A stretch of DNA of 64,000 nt. It comes from Branchiostoma floridae. Lineage: Eukaryota > Chordata > Leptocardii > Amphioxiformes > Branchiostomatidae. The notes under the pieces are model-generated. The model did not search any database and was not told the DNA's origin. It saw only the letters and a list, made by a program, of their open reading frames with translations. The stretch covers positions 1,725,644 to 1,789,643 of the forward strand of contig NC_049989.1 in assembly GCF_000003815.2 (NCBI RefSeq). The letters are read 5' to 3'. This document shows positions 1 through 10,642 of this stretch, piece by piece. How positions within the stretch are numbered: the stretch's first letter is position 1; the number at the start of each line of letters is the position of its first letter. The position numbers were made by a program, and so were the translations under genes.

Positions 1-884
1 CCACTAGGGGGCCAAAGGTTATGTCAATCTCTCCTAAGCACAAGAACTATCAAACACTAGAAAATCGTGACCATAACATGTTCAGAACAGGAGTTTTACT
101 TAACATGATTTATGCATGGTGATGTTCATCATTGACTAACATGCACGTCACAAGTATGCAATATTCATCATTTCTCATAAGCGGTTTTGCAATTTTGGCA
201 AAAATCATGCAAATCTGTTTTTCTTAAGCATATTTAGTATCTGCTTATGTTCTCTCCTAAGACAACCGCATGCCTAAAATGATATCAATCCGTGATTCCT
301 TCCTGCAGTTATCCTTTTTGGAAAATATTGACAAAAATGCCCCTGCAGTTTCATTTTTAAATGTTGGGGGCTAAAACTTGCCACACTTTGTGATCAATCT
401 TAAAGCTAGCTACTAGTAAAATATCAAGACCATGTCATGACCGGGACAAGAGATACATCGAAAAAACTGCTATGGCTGATTATTCTCATAAACTATGCAA
501 ATGTACTCCTATTTCCGATCCACCAAGCCGTTCTTGAGTTATCTTGCTGACATACAGACGCTACTGAAAATATAACATCCATGGCATTCTATGTAGGTAA
601 TGAAGACAGATCATTAGTAGATATCAATTCGCGCAACTGTGAGTTCATAGCTTGTATCATTATGAACATGGAAAACATAGTTTAATTGCGGTAGCATGTA
701 CCAAAGTGCTGTCTTTTGTCATAGAAAAGAAATAATCTTAGGGGCAATAAAACCTGATGACGTCGTCAATATGGCCAAAAAAATCAGATTTAGAATTATT
801 TCATGCCAATCTTTCAATATTCGTTACAGCTCCATTTTTTTTAAATTCATAAATGATAAAAAAATGGAAGGTAAAAATGCCAAT
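1..884. repeat. dispersed-repeat-like non-coding DNA with a CTCF-like core at the left edge
   Basis: No convincing exon was found here. The first 12 bases are CCACTAGGGGGC, and the following text (a ctgcag-containing stretch, then phrases such as 'ccgttcttgagttat') resembles the block at 33.1-33.5 kb. I infer both are copies of one dispersed repeat family. The region is AT-rich and contains no long open frame. Confidence 0.35.
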
Positions 885-1268
885 TTACCCAAATAGCTCA
901 AATAATTCATGAGTAAGTTGAACCAAAAAAGATGGTTTATATTTGCTTTGTTTGATGTAGGAGGTTGATTGTGGTATGGCACCCTTAGGGCTTTTGGAGC
1001 TTGATGAAAGTGTGGAACGGTGCGGGCTATTTGAGCTGAATGGTAGCGTCGTATCCTGTGGGCTTTTTGAGATGGATGCATCAGTGGTACCTTTTGGAGC
1101 GTTGGAGGTTGGTGGTAGTGTGGCACGCTCTGGGCTGTTTGAGGATGATTGCAGTTTAGCATCTTTCGGGCTATTGGAGGTTGATAGCATTACGAACTCC
1201 TCTGAGAAGTTTGACGTTGATCTGAATGTGGAGGTACTCTCTTCAACCAATGCATTAGCAGGTGTCAC
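885..1268 (-). CDS. exon 3 of type II membrane protein: Ser/Thr/Pro-rich extracellular stalk of 12-residue repeats
   Basis: The exon starts after a strong acceptor (pyrimidine-rich tract ending ttctgttgcag) and reads in phase 0 from exon 2. After about 30 residues it becomes six copies of a 12-residue Ser/Thr/Pro repeat around the motif S-x-S-x-S-P-x-x (for example STSNSPKDAKL, SSSNSPERATL), a 36-bp coding minisatellite. This is the composition of an O-glycosylated stalk. The frame ends at a TAA at 885-887, but the bases just before it (TTTGG then gtaaat) could be a splice donor. A further extracellular domain may therefore lie left of the window. The opposite strand is also open across the repeat, an expected side effect of the 36-bp periodicity. 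The exon assignment rests on splice phase, not homology. Confidence 0.6.
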   Translation of the reverse strand: MTPANALVEESTSTFRSTSNFSEEFVMLSTSNSPKDAKLQSSSNSPERATLPPTSNAPKGTTDASISKSPQDTTLPFSSNSPHRSTLSSSSKSPKGAIPQSTSYIKQSKYKPSFLVQLTHELFELFG

Positions 1269-1271
1269 CTG

Positions 1272-1650
1272 CAACAGAACAAAGAGTAAGTACAGCAGGC
1301 TAGTTGATACAGCTAGCGATAGACGATCAACAATAAATTATACATTGAAACCGGAAGACATAACCGCACTCCTAGAACAACAAATATGTAGCTACTGTAA
1401 TCTGGATAAGTTAGAAGACGAACAACATTTTGCAGTAGAATGTAGTTTGTACAAAAGAGATAGACTGAGCTCTATAGACTGATAGAACCCATGTTCCTCC
1501 ACTCCATGCAATTAAGTAATATAGATAAATGTATATTCCTCATGAATTCAGACAAACATTTACTTATAAAGCATATCTGCTCCTACATTTTCAATATCAC
1601 AAAGAAACGGGAAGAAGTCGAAATTACGTAGTAGAATACGATTCTTGTGT
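1272..1650 (+). pseudogene. decayed C-terminal fragment of a non-LTR retrotransposon ORF2 (zinc-binding tail)
   Basis: The plus strand encodes a C-x2-C-x8-H-x4-C cluster (CSYC...EDEQHF...C) at about 1386-1440, followed by SLYKRDR. This is the arrangement of the zinc-binding domain found after the reverse transcriptase in many non-LTR elements. A stop follows at 1480, but another frame continues directly with LIEPMFLHSM and a typical tail (CIFLMNSDKHLL, FNITKKREE) to about 1640. One frameshift therefore separates two halves of one old protein. It lies antisense in the intron between exons 3 and 2 of the membrane-protein gene. No reverse transcriptase core remains. Confidence 0.55.
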
Positions 1651-1780
1651 ATTTTAGATTCATTCCTTGTACATATACCATGTATCTTTTGTTGCGACCT
1701 GTACTGAACCTAGTGGGTGTGTATGTACAATAAAGGTCTTCATTCATGCAAATAATAGCACCAAACGGACACTGACTTAC

Positions 1781-1902
1781 CTCTTGATTACCATCCATGT
1801 TTTTATTGGAGAATATGAGAAGCACGGTACAGATTCCAGCACAAATCAAGAATGTAAAGGTGGCTGTTGTTAACACGTAACAGGTTCGGCTCAACGCACC
1901 TT
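1781..1902 (-). CDS. exon 2 of type II membrane protein: transmembrane segment
   Basis: This 122-bp exon has a good acceptor (ctatactttcag) and a consensus donor (GAG/gtaagt). It enters in phase 1 and leaves in phase 0, matching both neighbouring exons. It encodes a short basic/cysteine stretch (LSRTCYV), then one hydrophobic helix of about 22 residues (TTATFTFLICAGICTVLLIF), then SNKNMDG. Because roughly 315 residues of hydrophilic tail precede it and there is no signal peptide, I infer type II topology (N-terminus cytoplasmic). The splice signals and phase agreement are seen directly; the topology is inferred. Confidence 0.7.
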
Positions 1903-1930
1903 CTGAAAGTATAGTGAAGCTTGGTATCCT

Positions 1931-2861
1931 TTAACCCTCAAACCATCATATGGGGTCAAAACTGACCCCAGACGAATATCAATATGTGCCATTATGACAT
2001 TTCTGGTTGAAAAAAAAATTCCTCATATGAGTTTGTTTGTATATATGTCTTATAACTTCGCATACGTTTTTACCGAGATTGGCTCATTATTGATTAAGTT
2101 ATCATTGAAAGTTTATCTCCATTTTCTTAAACAAACGTTTGAAAGCCACGCCTTAACTACTTATTGTATGATCACGAAATTTTCAGAGAATGATGTATAT
2201 GTGAAACAAAATTATAGCAACGACCTGTGTGTCATTATCATGTTATATGACGACGCCATGACGTCATTTAACTTAGATTGTCCGCCATCTTGGATTAGCA
2301 TAAATTATGAATATTGAATAATGAAATTTACGTTGAATTTTATAAGCTGTCATGAACAAGAGTGATTTGCCAAAACCTTGTAAAATTTGTGAAAACCTTA
2401 AAACGTGAATGTTTAAGCCAAAACTAGAAAATTGCATAATAATTATGACCTTCAGAATTCCGTTGCCATGGCAACATGAAAATATGATGAACTTTTTTAT
2501 TCACTTTAATTGCTTTCTATAAACATTTCCTCAAAAGCGACCAAGTTTACTGGCCCTAGCGTAATTTATTCAGGGGCTATGTGACTTTGAATTTGGTGCG
2601 GATGTAAAAAAACCTTACCGATCTGAATAGCGTTAGGGCGAAATGTGGTCCTCATGATCTTTTGAATAAATTATGTTAATGAGCTTAAATTATTGTCAAC
2701 TAATCATGTCAAACTGTCCCACATAGATTAATGAAGCTATACATATATACAAATCACAAAAAAAGTCACAAAAAATGTATTTGTACAAAACGTTTTGGGA
2801 TCAGTTCTGACCCCAAACGGAAATCTACGTCACAAAAAAGGTACGGTGGTTTGATGGTTAA
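1931..2861. mobile_element. piggyBac-like non-autonomous element flanked by TTAA
   Basis: Both edges are TTAA. The left end reads TTAACCCTCAAACCATCAT and the right end is its near-complement (GGTGGTTTGATGGTTAA). TTAA target duplications with CCC...GGG termini are the piggyBac hallmark. A palindromic subterminal block (ggggtcaaaactgacccc) recurs near both ends. There is no transposase frame. The body matches the element at 4.68-5.47 kb in opposite orientation (the stretch around ttgtttgtatatatgtcttataactt is shared). It sits in the intron between exons 1 and 2 of the membrane-protein gene. Confidence 0.7.
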
Positions 2862-3128
2862 CGGTTATGAGGTGAAAGAAAAACATTTTATTTGGAGTAA
2901 AGATAAGATCATTGCGAAAAATGTTTTTTAATGATAGCTAAAGAAAACATGTATATGTATGTTTTTTGTTAAAACATAAAAAAAACTCTACAAGATTCAA
3001 CAGGGGAAGAATATGGAGAAAAGAAAAGCAGTAAATTTCAACCCATACAAAGGTGTTCAACAAACTTTTTCTTAAGTTCCAAATTTCCTCGAACTTTCCT
3101 TATAGGTGTTATCGAGCGCATGACTTAC

Positions 3129-4074
3129 CACAGACCCCTTGGAGAGGACCGTGCGCCATGTACATCGGATTAGGGTTCAGCATGTTTCGCACGTCGACGT
3201 GATTCAAATTGTGGAAGTTTGGGAATCTAGGATCTTCACAGCCATTTACCACAGGATCGGGGGAGTCTCGATCATTTCTGGTAGATCCTACTAAGTTTGC
3301 AGACGTCTCGCTGTCACTGTTTGGATCCGATTTTGCCTCCAGTGAGGGATCATTTCTGTGTTCCCTCTCTACACCTGTCCCGACAGAGGCCATATCATCT
3401 TGACAATGGGATGAAACAGCACATGCTTGAGTATCAACATCAACGGAGGGAGTACAGTCACTAAGTTCTTTCAATATATTGCCATCATCACCTTCCTGAT
3501 CGCTATCGGGATGAGGCGTGCTGTGCTGTTCGTTGTAAGCAGGCATGGAGGAAAGTCCAGGCTGACTTTCTGTCTCACGCGCCAGTTTCGTGTTTTGATA
3601 GCTCTGGAGCCTCTGACCGTACATTGGATTGGATTGGTCCAGCTCGTTTAGCTCATACGTCGGATTAGGATTTCGACCATTCGGTCCGGTCGGGGGATTA
3701 GAGTAGAATGTGTACAGAGAACTGCTGAAATCATCCTTGGTTCTTCCTTCTTCCAAATAATGCTTTGATTCGTCACTTCCTTCTTTGGCATAATCGGTAA
3801 TGAATTCAGCATTTTCTTGTTTTTGCTTGAGCCCTGTCTTGAGTAACTCATTGTCATCTTGCGCCACATTCGTCTCAGTGTGCGATGTGATATTTGTGGC
3901 AACAGAAGTCATTTCCTCGCTTTTAGTGTGTGCAAAACTTGTTGGTTTTAGACAGATGTCTGAATTTAAATTGCTGCATGGATTGCTGTCCCCGTTGGTT
4001 GATCTAATGGCACTCGCAGGGTGAAGGTTCGAATATTCAACTAGATGCGACTTTAGGACGTTTTCAGACTCCAT
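3129..4074 (-). CDS. exon 1 of type II membrane protein: long cytoplasmic tail with NPxY-like motifs
   Basis: I place the start at the ATG at 4074 (MESENVLKSHLVEY). An upstream in-frame ATG at 4302 is possible, but the extra 76 residues are hydrophobic/cysteine-rich and look like non-coding DNA. The exon ends at GTCTGTG/gtaagt in phase 1, joining exon 2 exactly. The roughly 315-residue product is hydrophilic and acidic, rich in Ser/Asn/Asp/Pro. It carries three tyrosine motifs of NPxY type: NPTY near residue 136, NPMY near 150 and NPMY near 300. Such motifs bind PTB-domain adaptors or endocytic machinery in other receptors, so a signalling or endocytic tail is inferred. If unspliced, the frame would stop at about 3109 after a few intron-encoded residues. 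I do not recognise a named orthologue; many lineage-specific lancelet receptors have this architecture. Confidence 0.65.
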
Positions 4075-4679
4075 TGTATCTGTGCTTAAGTAAGATGCTG
4101 TGTCTCTAGATCGTTGTCGACATTTGGTTAAATAAGCTCGCAAAGTCACAGAATGGCGTCTTCCTATCAGTGCAACGTTTTTAGATGCCTGGTGTGAACA
4201 CTGACAAGAAATAAACGTCTCTAAGAAATAGAAAAATGCGAAAAGTGAGTATTCAAACACTAATTTACCATCTTTAATAAACTCATTACACAAGTCTGTC
4301 ATAAAGTGCTGGTATCGTAGCCACGATTTAAAAACAGTTAGTTAAGGTAAGGTACGGACCCATGTGCCTCTACGTGAAAAAGAAATCCTCTATTTTTCGT
4401 GTAGATCCAATGAGGAGGAAATTCGGGCGGAAGTCGGTACACAGCCTGATTCAGTGAATCATGTGACTATATGCTAAGTTTTGTGAATAGTACGATTCAA
4501 AACATAGGTTCAACATTAAATATTCTCGATGTATGACACAGCCTATAACATCAACAAAGTATGTACCACATTTTATAATTGACAGCCTGAAAGCTAATGC
4601 CAACTTAATCGGAGTAAGGTAAATCAAGTTATAGAAACACTTTTAAGTTTGGTACGTACGATTAAATAGTTGCACAGTA

Positions 4680-5472
4680 CTAACCCTCAAACCACCGTAC
4701 CTTTTTTGTGATGTAGATTAGTACTGAATGGGGTCAAAGCTGATCCCATAACATTTAAAAAAAAGCATTTTTTGGGGGGACTCTTTTTGTGATTTGCATA
4801 TATGTATGTCTTGATTAATCTATGTGGGGCAGTTTGACATGATAAGGCGAGAATAATTCTAGCACATTATCATAATTTATGGAAAATACCATGAGGACCA
4901 CCTTTTGCACTATCGCTATTCAGACCCCCTGAATAGCTTTTGCTAGGGTCACCAAACTTGGTCCTTTTTGAGAAAATGTTGATTGCAAGTAATTAATGTG
5001 AATAAAAAAGTTCATCATTTTTCATGTTGTCATGCAACGGAATTTCCACGGGCATATTTATTACGCAATTTTTAAAATTTTGGCTTAAATATTCAAGTTT
5101 TAAGATTTTCTTGGCATACCATACTTGTTCATGACATCTTATGAAATTTAACGTAAATTTCATGATTCAATATTGACAATTTATGCAAATTTGATGATGT
5201 CATCATTCAAAATCCAAGATGTTGGGTAAGTTAAACTAAATGACGTGATGTGCACAGTTTTGACCCCACTGGACCATGCATTAACTTTTTATGATAACTT
5301 GATCAACAATGAGCCAATCTCTGTAAAAACGAATGAGAAGTTATAAGACATGTATACAAACAAACTCATGGGAGGAAAGTTGTTTTCAATGAGAAATGTC
5401 ATAATCTATTATGGCACATATTAATATACGTCTGGGGTCAGTTTTGACCCCACATGGTGGTTTGAGGGTTAA
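4680..5472. mobile_element. second piggyBac-like non-autonomous element, inverted relative to the first
   Basis: The ends are CTAACCCTCAAACCACC (left, TTAA changed to CTAA) and GGTGGTTTGAGGGTTAA (right), with ggggtca...tgacccc subterminal blocks. Read on the minus strand, its body follows the 1.93-2.86 kb element closely, including the gagtttgtttgtata and gagattggctcatt stretches. It is 793 bp and has no coding capacity. It lies just upstream of the membrane-protein gene, so it could contribute regulatory DNA (inference). Confidence 0.65.
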
Positions 5473-8400
5473 CCAATGGGTGAATTTTCTAGATCTGTTG
5501 AGCTTTTCAGTAGATTGAAGATATCTCAGAAATACTTATTTCAAATAAATGTCAACTTTACATTCATATCAAATGAAAAGCAATGGACTTACTAGTGTCT
5601 TTTCGTACTAAATTACGACATAAGGATAAGTCAGGAGTGTTACTTCATTAACTGATCATAATTAAGCAACAAATTGAAAAAAATAATGTCGACATTAAAA
5701 TAATATTTAATACAGGAGTTAATTTATAACAAAAAGATTTTCAAACAAAATGATCTTATTTTATTTTATTTTTTAAATCCTTATTTTGTTGCATTTAGTT
5801 TACTAAACATCATTTTATCGATTGCATTACAAATTCTAGTCTTTAGAAGAAAGAAATTTCTGTAGCCTTTATAAGTTCATTAAAATGTCAATCATAGATA
5901 CTGAATATAGAAAGAATAGGCAAAAATAGGTTTGAAGCTAGAAATCTTCTGACGGACATCTAAGGCAGTGTACTAGCTAGGAACTCGCAACTTTCAAAAA
6001 TTATTCCCAGCTGAAAATGAAATCAGACTTACTGCTGCGAGAAACACTTTTTAGTAGTACCGAAAATATCTATGGGTCTCAGGTATTATAAAAAAGTTCA
6101 GTCAAATTTTGTTATACCCGATTGTCAATTTTTTTGGAGGTTGTAATGTTATTTGTTTTCTTGTACACATTGTAATGTCTATGTGTACCGCGCAATGGCT
6201 TAGTGTAGGTTAGTATGAAAATGAAATCTGAGAACACAAAATCCCAGAACAAAGTGCTATAAACGTAATGTTATTTATTGTATTCTGTCTGCTGACTTTT
6301 TGCAGACGTGAGATGAATATAAAACGAAGAAAAATCAAATTAAGAAAAAAATAATTTAAACACCATCTTACGTGAAGATTTTGAAGACGGCTGACAAATT
6401 AGTAATAAATATACTAATGTGATATATGCCTCCGCACTTGTAGACATGATATCATTTTTAGGTAGACAATGATTATTTTTTTGTTGTAGCAGGGGACAAA
6501 AACATTACATAGTTCAAGGCTAACACATGAAAAGTCATAAGTCAAACAGGGATATATCAATCGTGTTTAGTACAATCCTCAGCGTTTATGGTCACTCCTT
6601 TTTTCTTTCTCCCATATTCAATATACATGTTTTATTTGAAACTTTAAGTTCTCTTATAGTACATTGCATTTTGCATCATTTTTAACTCTATACGATTGTG
6701 GGTATTGTTACTTTTGATATCGTAGTGCCCATCTAAGTAGAACTCTTTTTTGTTAAGTTTACATTTTCCCCAAACGGTAAACAGAACTGCGCTTCTCAAC
6801 ATATACACCCGGAAATATTTTTTAAATGTATCAAGGTTCCACAGACATTTTCATGTTGAGTTACCAAGGTCTGTGATGATATATTTCTAAATTTTACGCA
6901 TTTGCTGTCTGATTTGTTAAATATTTTTATTAGTGATGATTGTAGAGATTTCCACACATTTCACAAATTACAACAATTTATTTCCTGTGTACCAAAATAA
7001 TCCAAGTACAATTTTGCTAAAGAGTTTCTTTGAGCATTGTGTGTAGTGTAATTCTTAACATCGCTGTGCCCATCTACGTAAACGTCTTCTGATTGTCCTA
7101 TAATTTTTCTAATGAAAAGTACAGAACGTTACTATTGATCCCTCATATACCGGCTTGAAGACACCTAGGCTACCGAGTTCCCAGCACAAAAAACAAAGGG
7201 TGATTTATTTTACATTTTGATACCGAGATTTTATATTATGGGAACAAATTTAATTTCCAAAGATCTCCCCAAATGCAGCCTGCTATCACCCTCAAGATCC
7301 ACGAGCATTCAAGTTTCATCGCATTTCTGGAATAATGTACATGACCAGACTTATGAGGTTGATCTACTTACTTCGAAAAATACCACCACTTTTTTTTAAT
7401 ACATCTGGCGGTCTTTTTTAACGCGCATAAGATGTTACTTTCATAAACACGTGACATTTTATCTGAGGGCCGACCGAATTCAAGCTTGGTATTCATTTCC
7501 AACTAAATGTCTTGAATGGATGTTAAGAGGCCTCCCAAGGGCATAACACCGAGACATATCAGACTGCGAATTTTAAGCTGCAACCTCTGGATCAAACATT
7601 TTATCGATTACAGATATACCCAATATTTTTGGAACACTAATGTGAAAGAATTCAAAAATCAATGTCAAGGCGGAAGAAGAAAGAAAAAAATGGCAAAACA
7701 ATCTCTTGTTAGTTATTTGTCAGACAATGTGTGTTTTGCTATTTTTATACAAAATAAAACACACTAAGATTAACAACGAAGGCATCTTTTTAGTCCAACT
7801 TTTTTTATGTAAACACTCGCACCTTTTGTGTTTCCAGAGGTTGCCATCTATATTGACCAAACTAACCTTGCCTAACGAAGAAATGACCATTGATCTAATA
7901 TCATTGCACAGTCTGTGCTTAGGTCCGACTCATTCTACCTCAGTTAATTCTTCAGCAATCTCTAGCGTCGCCTCTGTACAATTATATTTACGGATATTTC
8001 ACAATGCTGTATTGCACATATCCTATTTTTTTAACGTTTGTCTTTGTTTCATATGGGCCGGAGTGCCTGAAATAAAGAAACAACTATATGTTCTCACGGT
8101 GAGAATTCTACGTTAGAAAACACACTCAAAGTTGACGTCACGTACCTTTCAAGTGAAAGCTGAAACTCACAGGTACTGGTAATTTTCTTGGAAGGAGGGC
8201 GATTCTGGGTAGAAAATACCGATGCTGATGCAGAGTTGTATTGATTCCGGGTTAAGAATCTGGCAACACCAGCAACGAAAGGCGAGAATCATTGCTTCTG
8301 AGTGGGTAATAATACGTCATGGGAATTATTTAACAGTTGGGACAAACCATTTTCTTCAAAGTCGATTAAACTTATTTTGATGCATATTTGTAAGTTATGT

Positions 8401-8744
8401 AAGCTTTAGAACTTTTGCATTTACTTTTACCGTTGGGAATGATTTAAAAGAAATACATATTACGCAATTTGACACCAAAACTGCTAAAATATTAGATATT
8501 TTTTAGAAACAACCTTTCAGCGAGATAGTTGTTTCTTCGAAGAATTCAAGACAGCAGACATATTACAGGAATATGGCTTAGAGTGCTACGCCTCTACAAT
8601 AATTGGATTTTTGTTACCAAATATCATTTCAGAACCATTTATTACTTGCCAAGGCAGAGAAATGACATTGAGGAATTCATGAACTATTACTAAAATGATT
8701 ATATCGAGACACTCGGCCCTCCCCCTCCTTTTATACAGGGAGTA
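5473..8744. other. AT-rich intergenic DNA, no gene recognised
   Basis: Only short, low-quality frames occur here (for example around 7.2-7.4 and 7.5-8.1 kb). None shows domain-like composition or paired splice sites. No terminal repeats or tandem arrays were recognised. A CT-rich patch (ctccccctcctttta) precedes the retrotransposon target site at the right edge. Confidence 0.5.
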
Positions 8745-8758
8745 ACAATCGATTTTTC
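8745..8758. repeat. left copy of the 14-bp target-site duplication of the L1/Tx1-type element
   Basis: acaatcgatttttc occurs here and again at 18085-18098, directly after the poly-A tract. The first copy is followed by the 5' end of the element. A perfect long direct repeat bracketing a poly-A-tailed insertion is the signature of target-primed reverse transcription. Confidence 0.85.
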
Positions 8759-9386
8759 CCGATTCGTACGCGGATTCCGTACAGGTCAGACGTGTGTTAC
8801 TACGCTCCCGCTTTTGAATCGATTTTGCTGCCTTTTCCCCAAAATTTTTGCTACATTTTTCTACTTACGCCTTACAACTTGTTTCACCTTCGTTGTCGTC
8901 TATTTCATAGTATTAATTCCTTGTTTTTGATATTTTCTCGCCCCTGTGTGGTCATACCGGCGAGCCGAGCCCATACAGCGGCGGCAGTCTCGAAGCGGAG
9001 CCCCGTCCAAGTCACCAACACAACGCCGAGGAAGGAAGGTAGGAAGGAAGGAAGGACGTAACAACGATCGAGGCCTGACTCCTGACTCCACGGTATCCTG
9101 ATCAGCGTTTCCTGAGCAGTGTTTCCTGTGGATCGGCGAGGAATTACGAACCCCAAACTCGGTGCAGACAACTAACGCCGGCGTCCCTGGGACAACAATA
9201 GAAAAAGGTCATACGTACTTCCTGACTGTATTCTCAACTATTTTTGACATTTGCATCGTACTTTATTGCTGAGACAACGACCGAAGCCTGACAAACACGA
9301 CACACCGGTCAGACTGAGAGAAAAGATCGATCAATAAAACAACTTATTCCCAAGAAAGACCAAGAAACTTCCAAGAAGAAACCAAC

Positions 9387-10532
9387 ATGGCGACAGGCAT
9401 GGCGTCTGTTGACAACGCCTGGCTTCGGGTCAGGAACGACCAAACGTTACCGCCCGTGAGACCAGAGTCACAGCGTCGTTCTATTATGCCAGTGTTCCTG
9501 AAAAACAGGGAAATTATGGGAGAGGAAGATCGGCCCTACACGACGAGGGAAATATGTGGCGCGTTGGAAAAGGTCGCCGGCTATAACTCCGTAGATGGTG
9601 CACAAAGGATCAGGGGCCTGTGGCGGATCTATCCCCTGACGGAGAGCGCCCGTGTTACCATCCTGCTACACGGAGTCACCCTGCGTAAGCGTCACTTTCA
9701 ACCCTACAGTGAAAACCCTTTTATCGTCAAAGGAACAGTGGATGTGCCTACCACCAGGGTTTACGTAAGTGAGATCCCCTTATCCTTCAGTAACAATGAG
9801 ATAAAGGAATGCTTCGTAAACCTGGGCTGTAAGTTCCATAGCAACATCATCGATGAGAGAGATCGTGATGAAAACAAACGGCTGACTAGGTGGAAGACAG
9901 GTAGAAGGTTCTTCCACATAGAAATCCCCAACCAGCCGCTACCACCCGTCATTGCTATGGGACCGTTCCGAGCTAAAGTGTATCACAAGGAACAGAGAGA
10001 AGCTGAAAAGAGACAATCAACGATCTGCAAGAACTGTAAAGAGCCAGGGCACACGATGTCTAGCTGCCCTGAGCCTCAGAGATGTTTTGACTGTGGTTTA
10101 CCAGAACACAAGAGAGGTGATCCCGCCTGCCTCCACATAGTGAGTGACAGTGACGCTCAGCAAGAACCTGCTCCCCAAGTTGACACTGAAGCCACACTGT
10201 CACCCTCTCCCGAACTGGTAATCGACCAGTACTTCTCCCAGTATGTCTCAAGAGAAGACAGGTCCAGCCCTACCGAAGACGACAACACTTCCGTAAACGT
10301 CACCATGACAACAGAACCTGATCCCAGCTGGGGTGAGGAATGCGGAAGTACTGCCTCGGAACAGTCCAAACAAACTCGGGGCCCCCTTGATCGCTTTTGC
10401 GTAAAGCGAGAGCCAGTGCGTCGGACAACCCAAGAAAGACATCGCAGAAGAAGAAGAAGCAACCTGCCAGCCAGAAACGACCTCGAGACAGCCCTCCAGC
10501 CGTGGCGTCCGAACCCTCACGAAAGCAGCTGA
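9387..10532 (+). CDS. retrotransposon ORF1 protein (nucleic-acid-binding, CCHC zinc knuckles)
   Basis: The 381-residue frame opens at an ATG in a good context (aacATGG). The N-terminal half (about residues 30-200) is basic/mixed and likely holds an RRM-like fold (segment RVYVSEIPLSFSNNEI is typical). Zinc-knuckle-like sequences follow at about residues 212-250: a canonical CKNCKEPGHTMSSC, then CFDCGLPEHKRGDPAC, which has altered spacing. The C-terminus is acidic then very basic (RRRRR near residue 355). In this clade ORF1 coats the element's RNA and acts as a nucleic-acid chaperone. It lies 110 bp upstream of ORF2. The frame is intact. Confidence 0.85.
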   Translation: MATGMASVDNAWLRVRNDQTLPPVRPESQRRSIMPVFLKNREIMGEEDRPYTTREICGALEKVAGYNSVDGAQRIRGLWRIYPLTESARVTILLHGVTLRKRHFQPYSENPFIVKGTVDVPTTRVYVSEIPLSFSNNEIKECFVNLGCKFHSNIIDERDRDENKRLTRWKTGRRFFHIEIPNQPLPPVIAMGPFRAKVYHKEQREAEKRQSTICKNCKEPGHTMSSCPEPQRCFDCGLPEHKRGDPACLHIVSDSDAQQEPAPQVDTEATLSPSPELVIDQYFSQYVSREDRSSPTEDDNTSVNVTMTTEPDPSWGEECGSTASEQSKQTRGPLDRFCVKREPVRRTTQERHRRRRRSNLPARNDLETALQPWRPNPHESS

Positions 10533-10642
10533 GGAACGCCCCACCCCCACCTGAAGATAGCTCCGGCGGCGCGACCTAGGCAGTCCGGAAATTTCCCACG
10601 AACTGATCCCAATGTTGACAAACTCGCTCGGTTACCGGACTT

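Noticed and set aside
976-1482. 168-residue plus-strand frame over the 36-bp repeats
   Set aside because: Its first two thirds are the antisense of the spliced stalk exon. Only the last part (zinc cluster) is meaningful, as a retroelement remnant.
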